A DNA stretch of 32,625 nt, from assembly GCA_022449565.1 (NCBI GenBank), contig JAKUSA010000014.1, positions 1 through 32,625 on the forward strand, written 5' to 3'. The position numbers and the translations under genes are program-made. The stretch comes from Acidimicrobiales bacterium. Its GTDB lineage: Bacteria > Actinomycetota > Acidimicrobiia > Acidimicrobiales > MedAcidi-G1. The notes under the pieces were generated by a model. The model was not told the DNA's origin. It worked only from the letters and a program-made list of their open reading frames with translations, and made no database searches. Shown here one piece after another: positions 15,004 through 22,235 of the stretch (position 1 is the first letter of the stretch; each line of letters begins with the position of its first letter).

Positions 15004-16272
15004 GTGTGCACCGAAACCTCACCATCCGACGAGCCGGGGATGCGCCTCGCCGAAGGGATCGTGACTACCCGGGGCGGCATGACCAGCCACACCGCGGTGG
15101 TGGCCCGGGGGTGGGGACTCCCCGCAGTGGTGGGAGTGGAAGACCTACGAGTGAATGTTGACCACGCCATGATTGGCGGTCACCGTCTCGAACCAGGCGA
15201 CCGCGTTTCGCTTGATGGTGGCACGGGTGAGGTTCTGGTCGGCAACCTCGAGGTCTCCTCAGTAGAGGTCACTCCTGAGTTGGCGACCCTGCTGAGTTGG
15301 GCGGATGAGATCCGCATCGGTCGGGTCGGCGTCAGGGCTAACGCCGACACAGGCGCTGACGCCGAACGGGCCCGTGCCTTCGGCGCTGAGGGGATTGGGC
15401 TATGTAGGACTGAGCACATGTTCCTCGGCGACCGACTGCCATTGGTTCAACGTTTCATCGATGCCGATGGTGGACCCGACGAGGCCGACTCCCTAGCGGC
15501 ACTCGGCCAGGCTCAGCGGGCTGACCTGGCCGCGGTACTTACTGCCATGGCACCCCACCCGGTCACGGTACGACTACTCGACGCGCCGCTGCATGAATTC
15601 GCTGGTGGTACCGGATCCACCGAGTGGGCGGAGCACAACCCAATGCTGGGTACCCGTGGGGTGCGCTTGGCCGTGCTCCGGGAGGACCTCTATCGGATGC
15701 AGACTCGGGCCGTGCTCGGCGCCCTCGCCGACGTTCGGGCGGCCGGCTGCACGCCCCGGGCCGAAATCATGGTGCCCATGGTCACCGAACCGGCCGAGTT
15801 GGCCCTGGTGCGATCCTGGCTTGAGGAGGAGATCGCCGCGTCGTCGGAGTCGATCCAGGTCGGCACGATGATCGAGACCCCACGGGCGGCCCTGGCTGCC
15901 GGCATGGTGGCCCTCCACGCCGACTTTTTCTCGTTTGGCACCAACGATCTGACCCAATTGGTGTTCGGATTCAGCCGAGATGACGTAGAACGCAAAATCA
16001 TGACCCCATACCTGGAGTTGGGTCTCTTGGAGGCCAACCCGTTCGAGATCCTCGACGCTACGGTCGTTGCCCCACTTGTAGCGTCGGCGGTTACTGCGGG
16101 TCGGGCCGTCCGGCCTGAGCTGCCAGTGGGCGTCTGCGGCGAACACGGGGGTGATCCGACGTCAATCCGCTACTTGGTGGCAGCAGGGGTCGACTACGTC
16201 TCTTGCTCACCTTTCCGAGTGCCTGTGGCCCGACTAGCTGTTGCCCAGGCCCTGCTCGATATTGAGGATTGA
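15004..16272 (+). CDS. PEP-utilizing enzyme (PPDK C-terminal-like), 5' end interrupted
   Basis: A 422-residue ORF with the phosphohistidine domain and TIM-barrel PEP/pyruvate-binding domain of pyruvate phosphate dikinase. The catalytic His lies in 'GIVTTRGGMTSHTAVVARG', the PEP region includes 'GIGLCRTEHMF', 'GTRGVRL' and 'FFSFGTNDLTQLVFGFSRDD', and the proton-donor Cys lies in 'GVCGEHGGDPTSI'. The ATP-grasp domain is absent, so on its own it could not act as a full PPDK. The GTG at 15004 is only the first start after the in-frame TAA at 14989 and cuts into the phosphohistidine domain. Restart at this GTG would lose about four residues of 'PAIL'. The product may be non-functional, or the TAA may be an error. 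Confidence 0.8.
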   Translation: MCTETSPSDEPGMRLAEGIVTTRGGMTSHTAVVARGWGLPAVVGVEDLRVNVDHAMIGGHRLEPGDRVSLDGGTGEVLVGNLEVSSVEVTPELATLLSWADEIRIGRVGVRANADTGADAERARAFGAEGIGLCRTEHMFLGDRLPLVQRFIDADGGPDEADSLAALGQAQRADLAAVLTAMAPHPVTVRLLDAPLHEFAGGTGSTEWAEHNPMLGTRGVRLAVLREDLYRMQTRAVLGALADVRAAGCTPRAEIMVPMVTEPAELALVRSWLEEEIAASSESIQVGTMIETPRAALAAGMVALHADFFSFGTNDLTQLVFGFSRDDVERKIMTPYLELGLLEANPFEILDATVVAPLVASAVTAGRAVRPELPVGVCGEHGGDPTSIRYLVAAGVDYVSCSPFRVPVARLAVAQALLDIED

Positions 16273-16332
16273 CGACCGCGGGTCTCCTCTGAGCCGAAAA
16301 ACGCCGTCGGGGCCCGCTGATAGGTTCCGAGC

Positions 16333-18132
16333 ATGGCGATCGTGGACGACGATGTGCGTCGGGTCCGCGACGAAGCTGACATCGTACGGCTGATCACCCC
16401 GCACACACAGTTGAAGAAGGTGGGGCGACAATGGAGCGGTCTGTGCCCGTTTCACAACGAGAAGACTCCTTCCTTTTCGGTGAACCAGGAAAAGGGCGTC
16501 TACTACTGCTTTGGGTGCCAGGCCCAGGGTGACGCCATCGAGTTCGTCCGCCAGATGGAGGGCCTGGATTTCGTAGGGGCCGTCGAGGTCCTCGCCGCTC
16601 GATCCGGCATCACCCTCCGCTACACGGAAAGGGCCGAGGGTCGTTCCCGGAGCCGCCGTAAGGAACTCACAGAACTGGTCGCCCGGGCGGCCGCCTTCTA
16701 CCACGAGAGGCTCATGGACCAGGGTGACACCGACGCCCGCCCGGCCCGCGACTACCTGCGGTCCCGCGGCTACGACGGAGAGGTAGCCCGCACCTTCACC
16801 ATCGGCTGGGCTCCCGACGGCTGGAACGCCCTGTCCACCCACCTGAAGGTCTCCGATGAGGACCTGGTTGCTGCCGGATTGGGGGCACTCAACCGCCATG
16901 GCGGTCAGTACGACTTCTTTCGGGCCAGGATCGTGTTCCCCATCTTCGATGAACGGGGTGAAGCAGTGGGTTTCGGCGGCCGGAAGCTTCCCGACGCAGA
17001 GGGGCCGAAGTACAAGAACACCTCTGACCGGGCGGAGATCTACTCGAAGAGCCAGATCCTTTACGGGCTCAACTGGGCGAAAACCGAGGCGGGTCGGATG
17101 GACGAACTGGTGGTTTGTGAGGGGTACACGGACGTGATCGGCTGCCATCTGGCCGGTGTAGAGCGCTCGGTCGCCACTTGTGGGACAGCACTCACCCCGG
17201 ACCACGCGCGGAAGATGGCCCGGTTCGTGAAGCGGGTGGTACTGGCCTTCGATGCCGACGGGCCCGGCCAAGCCGCCGCTGAGCGGGTCTATGGGTGGGA
17301 GTCGGAGTTCGGCCTCCAGTTCGCAGTCGCCGACCTACCAGCCGGTTCTGATCCCGGCGACCTAGCCCGCTCGGATCCCGAGGGCATGCAACGGGCAATC
17401 GCTGAGGCCCGTCCATACCTGGAGTTCCGGGTTGACCGAGTGCTCGAGCGGGCCGAGATGGATTCGCTGGAGGGACGGGCCCGGGCGGCCACCGAGGCGA
17501 TGGTTCTAGTTGCCGAGCATCCCGAGGAACTAGTACGTGACCAATACGTGATGCGCATCGCCGACCGATGCCTGGTGTCGGCCGACGAAGTACGGCGGCT
17601 AGCCACAGTGGGTGGGCGTAACTCACCGAGCTCCGGCCAACGACCTGATGTGCGGTCAGCCGGCGGATCGGGTGGGAACATTCCGGGGAGGTTGACGATC
17701 GAACATCAGGCGCTGCGCCTGTTGATCCACCGACCCGAGGACCTGTCGGCCTGGCTGGCCCCAGCCCTGTTCGCCGATCCGGTCGCCGAGATGGCCTACC
17801 GCGCATTGGCCGAGGTCGGTGAATTCCATGGCGCCCGGGCGACCGTCGACGACGAGACCGCCGACCTGCTGGGCCGCCTGGCCGTGCAGGATGCTTCCGA
17901 CGACGACCCGAAGGGCGTGGTCTGCCGGTTGCTGGCACTGGCCGCCGAACGCAATGCGGTCGAGTTGGAGGCCCGAGCCCGCTCCTCCGGGGACCTCGGG
18001 ACCTACCAGCCGTCGATCGCCTTCTTGCGACGCGGGGTCATTGACCTGCGAGAGACAGTGGCCGACCTTGACCAGGTGGAGCCGTTACTACGGTGGCTCA
18101 TCGACTACTCAGAAAATGACACCGATGGTTGA
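16333..18132 (+). CDS. dnaG: DNA primase DnaG
   Basis: A 599-residue DnaG. The N-terminal CHC2 zinc finger is 'CPFHNEKTPSFSV' with 'YYCFGC' (residues about 38-61). The catalytic core follows ('FTIGWAPDGWNAL', 'GRKLPDAEGPKYKNTSD'), and the Toprim domain contains 'VVCEGYTDVIG' and 'LAFDADGPGQAA'. A helical C-terminal DnaB-interacting region completes it at normal length. It synthesises RNA primers for replication. The usual neighbour rpoD is absent; only a short sigma-region-1.1-like fragment follows. Confidence 0.97.
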   Translation: MAIVDDDVRRVRDEADIVRLITPHTQLKKVGRQWSGLCPFHNEKTPSFSVNQEKGVYYCFGCQAQGDAIEFVRQMEGLDFVGAVEVLAARSGITLRYTERAEGRSRSRRKELTELVARAAAFYHERLMDQGDTDARPARDYLRSRGYDGEVARTFTIGWAPDGWNALSTHLKVSDEDLVAAGLGALNRHGGQYDFFRARIVFPIFDERGEAVGFGGRKLPDAEGPKYKNTSDRAEIYSKSQILYGLNWAKTEAGRMDELVVCEGYTDVIGCHLAGVERSVATCGTALTPDHARKMARFVKRVVLAFDADGPGQAAAERVYGWESEFGLQFAVADLPAGSDPGDLARSDPEGMQRAIAEARPYLEFRVDRVLERAEMDSLEGRARAATEAMVLVAEHPEELVRDQYVMRIADRCLVSADEVRRLATVGGRNSPSSGQRPDVRSAGGSGGNIPGRLTIEHQALRLLIHRPEDLSAWLAPALFADPVAEMAYRALAEVGEFHGARATVDDETADLLGRLAVQDASDDDPKGVVCRLLALAAERNAVELEARARSSGDLGTYQPSIAFLRRGVIDLRETVADLDQVEPLLRWLIDYSENDTDG

Positions 18133-18337
18133 CGAGGCCCCGGCAGCCTACTCGTGGTCCGGGGTGTCCGAATTCGAGTTCACCCGACTGGTAAGGCACG
18201 GGAGGACTCGTGGCCGCCTGAGCCTCGATTAGGTGATCGATGTGGTACGCGACACCGAGTTGACGTCGGAATTGATTGAGGCAGTACGGGCCGATCCATT
18301 GAGGAGTTACCTCGAGGGAGACGACCGGGTTGGTTAG
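18125..18337 (+). pseudogene. Sigma-70 region-1.1-like remnant with amber codon
   Basis: An ATG at 18125 overlaps the dnaG stop and opens a frame of 35 codons, then TAG (18230-18232), then 35 more codons to another TAG. Read through, it contains 'FEFTRLVRHGRTRGRLSLD' followed by 'VIDVVRDTELTSELIEAVRA', which resembles the N-terminal region 1.1 of primary sigma factors ('..G..RG.LT.DEV...L....LT.E.I'). A GAG-to-TAG change at the break would fit. Since rpoD often follows dnaG, this may be a decayed or truncated rpoD start. A small region-1.1-like protein is the alternative. Confidence 0.45.
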
Positions 18338-18345
18338 GGTCCGCC

Positions 18346-18368
18346 GCTTCCCCGTGTCATGGGGAAGC
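18346..18368 (+). terminator. Hairpin between dnaG region and tRNA-Asn
   Basis: GCTTCCCC-GTGTCAT-GGGGAAGC is a perfect 8-bp stem with a 7-nt loop, about 26 bp before tRNA-Asn. No T-tract follows. It is likely a terminator for the dnaG transcript. Confidence 0.5.
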
Positions 18369-18394
18369 CGGTTGGTATCCTTCGCTGTCACCAT

Positions 18395-18467
18395 TCCGGG
18401 GTAGCTCAGTTGGCAGAGCGTCGGACTGTTAATCCGCAGGTCGTGGGTTCGAGCCCCACCCCCGGAG
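18395..18467 (+). tRNA. tRNA-Asn (GTT)
   Basis: A 73-nt cloverleaf with acceptor TCCGGGG / CCCCGGA, D-arm GCTCAGTTGGCAGAGC, anticodon loop CTGTTAA (anticodon GTT) and T-arm GTGGGTTCGAGCCCCAC. CCA is not encoded. The 3' part from the anticodon loop onward is repeated at 19908-19949, marking this tRNA as an integration target. Confidence 0.97.
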
Positions 18468-18468
18468 C
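18427..18468 (+). repeat. Direct repeat 1 (tRNA-Asn 3' end; attachment-site-like)
   Basis: A 42-nt segment from the anticodon loop to one base past the tRNA. It matches 19908-19949 at 41 of 42 positions (one C/T difference), the classic signature of integration into a tRNA 3' end. Confidence 0.85.
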
Positions 18469-18644
18469 AAGGAAACTGCAGGTCAGAGCCAGTCCTTAGG
18501 GGCCGGGGTGATCTTCGAGTAGGCCCTTCTGGCAGCCCTGCTAGTCGGCCCGTCCGATACGAACTAAACACCTACCCACGGCTCGCGCTGCAAAGCCCGC
18601 AACTGTCAACAGAAGCAGGGCAGCATCACGACCAGGAAGAAGAT

Positions 18645-19661
18645 GTGAATCACAAACCGACAACCGTGTTCGATCGACTCGGTGCTCTACGGGGCCTGCT
18701 CACGATCAGCGACGATGATTTCAATGCCTACATGCGGTCCTACGACGAGTTATTCGTCGACTCGCCCGAAAACACTAAGGCAGACCACGACAACGGTGTT
18801 CCGCTGAAGGGGTATCCGCAGGGCAGCAGTGACGAACTCCAGGAGCTTTACAAGGTCATTCATCTACTCTGCACGCTCGGCTCGGTTGAAAAGATGTACA
18901 TGCCGCCCGAGATCGATCCGGAACAATCAGTGCTCCAGAATCAGATCCTGTTCGAGCGGATTGTTGCCAACGATCTCAATCTGAGCAGAGGAGACAAGGT
19001 GCTCGACCTGGGGTGTGGCTGTGGCGCCATAGCCGAGCACATCGCTGAACTCACCGGGGCGACGCCCTACGGCATCAACCTTGACAGATCTCAGATCGAG
19101 AAGTCCTGGAAGAACCCGAACCTTTCGAGTTCCAACTTCACCATCGGCGACTTCAACAAACCACTCGAATTCGATGACGGCGCGTTCGACGCTATCTACG
19201 CCATCCAGCCGATGACCTACGTCAGCGACCATGAGTTCACATTCAAGGAAGTGTTTCGCGTCCTGAAACCAGGAGGGATGTTCGTCATCAATGACGTCGC
19301 GGCGCTCGACGCCTACGACCGCGAAAACGAACACCAGAAGACCCTGATTCAACACACCCGCGAGCTGACCGTGTTCGGAGGGTTCTGGCACTACAAATAC
19401 TGGGAAGACTCGTACAGGAACGCCGGTTTCAATCTGATCTCCTCCCTAGGGCGACCTGCGGTGGAGATGATCAAGAAAGAGGTCGCACTGTTCGACAAGT
19501 ACGAAGCGGCGTTCAAGTTCCTCGCCAAGATCCACCTGATTCCGAAGAAGACCGACGCACTGATGAAACGCTTGAACGAAAACAGCCAGTCCTACATCCA
19601 AGCCGAGGAAGAGGAACTGCTGACACTCAACTGGCACTGCGTCGGACAGAAACCGGAGTGA
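18645..19661 (+). CDS. SAM-dependent methyltransferase, sterol C24-methyltransferase-like
   Basis: A 338-residue class I methyltransferase. Motif I is 'KVLDLGCGCGAIAEHIAEL' near residue 115, followed by 'YGINLDRSQIEKS' (the sterol-methyltransferase-like 'G.N....QI..' step), 'DGAFDAIYAIQPMTYVSD' and 'EVFRVLKPGGMFVINDV'. Together with 'YDRENEHQKTLIQHTRELTVFGG' and a 'SYRNAGFNLISS' block, this pattern resembles Erg6/SMT1 more than small-molecule O-methyltransferases. The real substrate (sterol, hopanoid, isoprenoid or other) is unknown. AGGAAG lies 6 nt before the GTG. The gene is visibly lower in GC than its neighbours and sits alone between two copies of a tRNA-Asn 3' end, so recent transfer is likely. 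Confidence 0.85.
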   Translation: MNHKPTTVFDRLGALRGLLTISDDDFNAYMRSYDELFVDSPENTKADHDNGVPLKGYPQGSSDELQELYKVIHLLCTLGSVEKMYMPPEIDPEQSVLQNQILFERIVANDLNLSRGDKVLDLGCGCGAIAEHIAELTGATPYGINLDRSQIEKSWKNPNLSSSNFTIGDFNKPLEFDDGAFDAIYAIQPMTYVSDHEFTFKEVFRVLKPGGMFVINDVAALDAYDRENEHQKTLIQHTRELTVFGGFWHYKYWEDSYRNAGFNLISSLGRPAVEMIKKEVALFDKYEAAFKFLAKIHLIPKKTDALMKRLNENSQSYIQAEEEELLTLNWHCVGQKPE

Positions 19662-19698
19662 CTCGGGGCGTTTCCTGAACTGCGTCTCCGCTCGAGTC

Positions 19699-19716
19699 AC
19701 CCCGCGAGCGGGGTTT
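19699..19716 (+). terminator. Rho-independent-like terminator after the methyltransferase
   Basis: ACCCCG-CGAG-CGGGGT forms a 6-bp stem with a tetraloop followed by a short T-run, 38 bp after the methyltransferase stop. It is a reasonable intrinsic terminator for the island gene. Confidence 0.55.
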
Positions 19717-19907
19717 CAGCGGGCCAGAGACGAAAGGGGGGGAGCGCTAGAACCAAGACAGCCCTGCCGGTGGGCGGCGCTCAATGCACACCTCATTGCA
19801 CAGAATGCACACCACCAGGCGGACACAGACTTACCCGACAGACACAGAGGCGTGAATCCACGGGCGCTAGAGGTCTAGGTGGACACCTCGGACAGATTTC
19901 TGTGATT
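19717..19907. other. Non-coding right flank of the tRNA-Asn island
   Basis: No gene is seen. The stretch contains short repeated words (TGCACAC/TGCACAG/TGCACAC near 19785-19812, GACACAGA twice near 19824-19847, and GCGCTAGA at 19745 and 19863). These could be recombinase or excisionase binding sites next to the distal attachment repeat, but that is only a suggestion. Confidence 0.35.
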
Positions 19908-19949
19908 TGTTAATCCGCAGGTCGTGGGTTCGAGCCCCATCCCCGGAGC
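19908..19949 (+). repeat. Direct repeat 2 (tRNA-Asn 3'-end copy; attachment-site-like)
   Basis: A copy of the tRNA-Asn 3' half without the 5' half, so it is not a functional tRNA. It differs from 18427-18468 at one base. It marks the distal end of an insertion of about 1.5 kb carrying the methyltransferase. Confidence 0.85.
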
Positions 19950-19985
19950 CAACCTCCTTCTGTCGGTGGTCAGCGGGGAGCGATC

Positions 19986-21191
19986 TCAGCTCCGGCCGCT
20001 CCTCCAGGTGAGACGTGAGCCGAGTAAGTGCCCACCGGGCATCACCACGGCGAGGGCAATGAGGAATGCGGCGAGGGGTCCGACCCCGATCCAGTTAACC
20101 AGGGCGTTGGTGACAGCCAGGCGGGTGAAGAGCAGCACCCCGAGGACGAGGTGCATCCCCACCAGCCGTCGGACGCGGTCGAGGAAGGTGCGGGCCGGAC
20201 GGCCGGCGAAGGTCCACAGGTCGTGGAGAAGGACGGTGAACAGGATCGCGGTCTCGCCGGCGATAGCCGCCGACCGAGTCAGGTTCCAGCCGCTCAGGTC
20301 AAAAAGGGCCAGGAACACTACGGCGTCAAGTGCCAGCGCCACCCCGGTGACCGCCAGGTAGCGGACGAGGGCTCGGCTACGCAGTGGGTAGACGCGCAAT
20401 CGGAGGAGGTGTCGGAGGTAGCCGACGTAGTGACCGACCGCCACCTTGGACCGGCCGGCGGTTCGTTGCAAGAACACATACGGGGATTCAACAAGCCGAC
20501 GGACATCACAACGGGCTAGGACCTCCAGGAGGATCTTGTAGCCGACGGGATCCATTTCGGTGCCGGCGACGATGTCCCGTCGGAGTAGGAAGTAACCGCT
20601 CATCGGGTCGGTTACCCGGCCGATCGTTCCGGGGAGGAGCAGCTGTCCCAGGGTCTGCGCCCCGCGTGAGAGGAGGCGGCGGGCGGGCGACCAGCCGACC
20701 ATTCCCCCTTCCGGGAGGTGCCGGCTGGCCACAGCGACATCGGCACCCTCACTCATCGAGGCAAGGAGGTCCACGATCACATTGGGCGGGTGTTGCCCAT
20801 CGCCGTCGATAGCCCCCAGGAGGCGTCCGTGGGCGTACGACCAACCACCGAGTACCGCGGTGGCCAGGCCAGTGGCCTCTTGCCGTCTGATGACGGTCAA
20901 CTCGGGGATCTCGGTGGTCAACCCGGCGGCTACCCGCCAGGTTTCGTCGGGACTGTCGTCGTCAACGACGATGAGTTCGAAGCCGACTCCGGTGGCTGTC
21001 AAGGCTGCGTGGAGGCCCCGGAGAAGGTCGCCGATGTTGTCGGCCTCGTCGTAGGTGGGCACGACCAGGCTGACCTCGATGGTCGGGTCGTACCCGTCTG
21101 GGATGGGGCGGGGTTGGTCGCCGGTGACCTCGACGACCTTGCCGGAGGTCACGACGTCTCCTGGCGACGGTGGTAAGTATGGGCGGTCCAC
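19986..21191 (-). CDS. GT2 glycosyltransferase fused to GtrA-like membrane domain
   Basis: A 401-residue two-domain protein. Residues about 38-250 are a family-2 glycosyltransferase of the dolichol/polyprenol-phosphate mannosyl- or glucosyltransferase type ('VSLVVPTYDEADNIGDLL', 'IVVDDDSPDET', the DxD-like 'AIDGDGQHPP', and 'MSGYFLLRRDIV'). From about 270 a GtrA/DPMS-like domain with four hydrophobic segments begins ('ALVRYLAVTGVALALDAVVF', 'IGVGPLAAFLIALAVVM'). It probably makes and helps translocate a polyprenyl-phosphate sugar donor for cell-surface glycosylation. The N-terminal 35 residues before the GT2 strand are weakly conserved, so a later start (for example the GTG encoding 'TSGKVV') is possible. 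Confidence 0.9.
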   Translation of the reverse strand: MDRPYLPPSPGDVVTSGKVVEVTGDQPRPIPDGYDPTIEVSLVVPTYDEADNIGDLLRGLHAALTATGVGFELIVVDDDSPDETWRVAAGLTTEIPELTVIRRQEATGLATAVLGGWSYAHGRLLGAIDGDGQHPPNVIVDLLASMSEGADVAVASRHLPEGGMVGWSPARRLLSRGAQTLGQLLLPGTIGRVTDPMSGYFLLRRDIVAGTEMDPVGYKILLEVLARCDVRRLVESPYVFLQRTAGRSKVAVGHYVGYLRHLLRLRVYPLRSRALVRYLAVTGVALALDAVVFLALFDLSGWNLTRSAAIAGETAILFTVLLHDLWTFAGRPARTFLDRVRRLVGMHLVLGVLLFTRLAVTNALVNWIGVGPLAAFLIALAVVMPGGHLLGSRLTWRSGRS

Positions 21192-21249
21192 GGTACCGGA
21201 TCGATGGAGGGGTCGATCGGGGAGTGGGTCGGGCTGCGATACTGCAGTA

Positions 21250-21322
21250 GGGCCGGTAGCTCAGTGGTCAGAGCAGGCGACTCATAATCGCTCGGTCGGG
21301 AGTTCGATCCTCCCCCGGCCCA
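21250..21322 (+). tRNA. tRNA-Met (CAT), elongator type
   Basis: A 73-nt cloverleaf with acceptor GGGCCGG / CCGGCCC, D-arm GCTCAGTGGTCAGAGC, anticodon loop CTCATAA (CAT) and T-arm TCGGGAGTTCGATCCTCCC. The first acceptor pair is Watson-Crick, so it is not an initiator. A lysidine-modified tRNA-Ile is the alternative. Degenerate copies of its 3' half occur at 25867 and 26467. Confidence 0.93.
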
Positions 21323-21424
21323 CCTGTCCAGGCGGTCATTTCGGGGAGCCAAACGGAACTAAGCGAAACCGCAGGCGAAGCGGGAGGACAGAAGGGCTAT
21401 GGCCCCCCGGTTCGTCTGTTCCAC

Positions 21425-21712
21425 TCATGCCGACACCCCCTTCCCCTTCTCGGGGTTGGTGCGGAACTCCTTCTCGCACTCCAAGACTGCTTGGGCGAGG
21501 CTGCCAGCGTTGGCCGCGTTCGAGTTACCCGCAAACCCTTGACCGATTGCCGCGGCTCGTGCCCAGCACGCCTCCTCACGGGTGGCGTCCGCGTTCACGA
21601 AGATGGCGATGGCATTGAGGAGCAGCAAGCTCGCGATGACGATGAAGGCGATGACCTTCCAGGCGCCCCCGGATCGGTTTCCCCCACCTAGCGGATTCGG
21701 GTCGAAGTCCAT
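21425..21712 (-). CDS. Small single-pass membrane protein, unknown function
   Basis: A 95-residue protein with one clear transmembrane segment ('VIAFIVIASLLLLNAIAIFV', residues about 20-39), a short Gly/Asn-rich N-terminus and an Ala-rich, amphipathic C-terminal part with two Cys ('EEACWARAAAIGQGF', 'VLECEKEF'). I do not recognise a family. It lies just downstream of tRNA-Met in the proposed accessory region and points away from the CMD-like gene. Confidence 0.6.
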   Translation of the reverse strand: MDFDPNPLGGGNRSGGAWKVIAFIVIASLLLLNAIAIFVNADATREEACWARAAAIGQGFAGNSNAANAGSLAQAVLECEKEFRTNPEKGKGVSA

Positions 21713-21791
21713 GCAGTATGTCTAGACGCGTCCGGATGGCATTGCCTCAGTGATCGGGTCGTACTTGACACTGGAAACTACGGTGGTCGGC

Positions 21792-22220
21792 ATGGGCACT
21801 CGGGAGGTCATCGCTGCGGGCAGCGCGTTTGGGCTGGCGACCAACGCGCAGAGCGACTTGCCCTTCCGGGTACGGGAACTAGCGCGGATGCGCATTGCTC
21901 AACTCAACGGCTGCGGACTCTGACTGGGATACAGGAATCCGCCGGGAGCGGAACCAGGGCTTACCGAAGAGGAGTACCAGCACGTCGCCGAGTGGGCTTC
22001 GTTTGATGGCTACTCGGCGGCAGAGCGGATCGCCATCGAATACGCCGAGCGCTTTGAGGGCAATGTGGCGGCCTGTGACGATGCTTTCTTCGAACGCCTA
22101 GCGGAACACTTCGGGGAGGAGCTCGTCCGGGACCTCACCTTCTGCATCGGCGGCTATCTCGGGATGGGCCGTATCACCCGTGTATTGGACCGCGGTAACG
22201 CCTGCCCAATCGTCCACTAA
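21792..22220 (+). CDS. Carboxymuconolactone decarboxylase/AhpD-like selenoprotein (CxxU)
   Basis: The track does not show this gene because TGA (21921-21923) interrupts it. Read with that TGA as Sec, 21792-22220 encodes 142 residues: 'LPFRVRELARMRIAQLNGCGLU', then 'LGYRNPPGAEPGLTEEEY', 'YSAAERIAIEYAERF', 'DDAFFERLAEHFGEELVRDL' and 'CIGGYLGMGRITRVL'. This is the CMD/AhpD pattern, where the active site is normally 'NGCxxC'. The TGA falls exactly at the second Cys (residue 44 here). Proteins of this fold are peroxidase or disulfide-relay enzymes, so a CxxU site suits a peroxide-reducing role (inference). A SECIS-like hairpin follows. The ATG at 21792 is chosen because no good upstream start or RBS is visible; the frame is open back to 21726. 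Confidence 0.84.
21934..21955 (+). promoter_or_regulatory. SECIS-like stem-loop of the CMD-like gene
   Basis: TCCGC-CGGGA-GCGGA (21938-21952) is a 5-bp stem with a 5-nt loop, extended by two G-C pairs (GG/CC) across a small AA/A internal loop. The apical loop starts 23 nt from the U of the TGA, and its second base is G. This is the same geometry as in the other two candidate selenoprotein genes. Confidence 0.6.
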
Positions 22221-22235
22221 GGAGGGGTCTCGCCG

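Noticed and set aside
20028-20519. Plus-strand ORFs antisense to the GT2-GtrA gene
   Set aside because: Composition typical of reverse-strand shadows in GC-rich genes; the minus-strand gene is clearly real.
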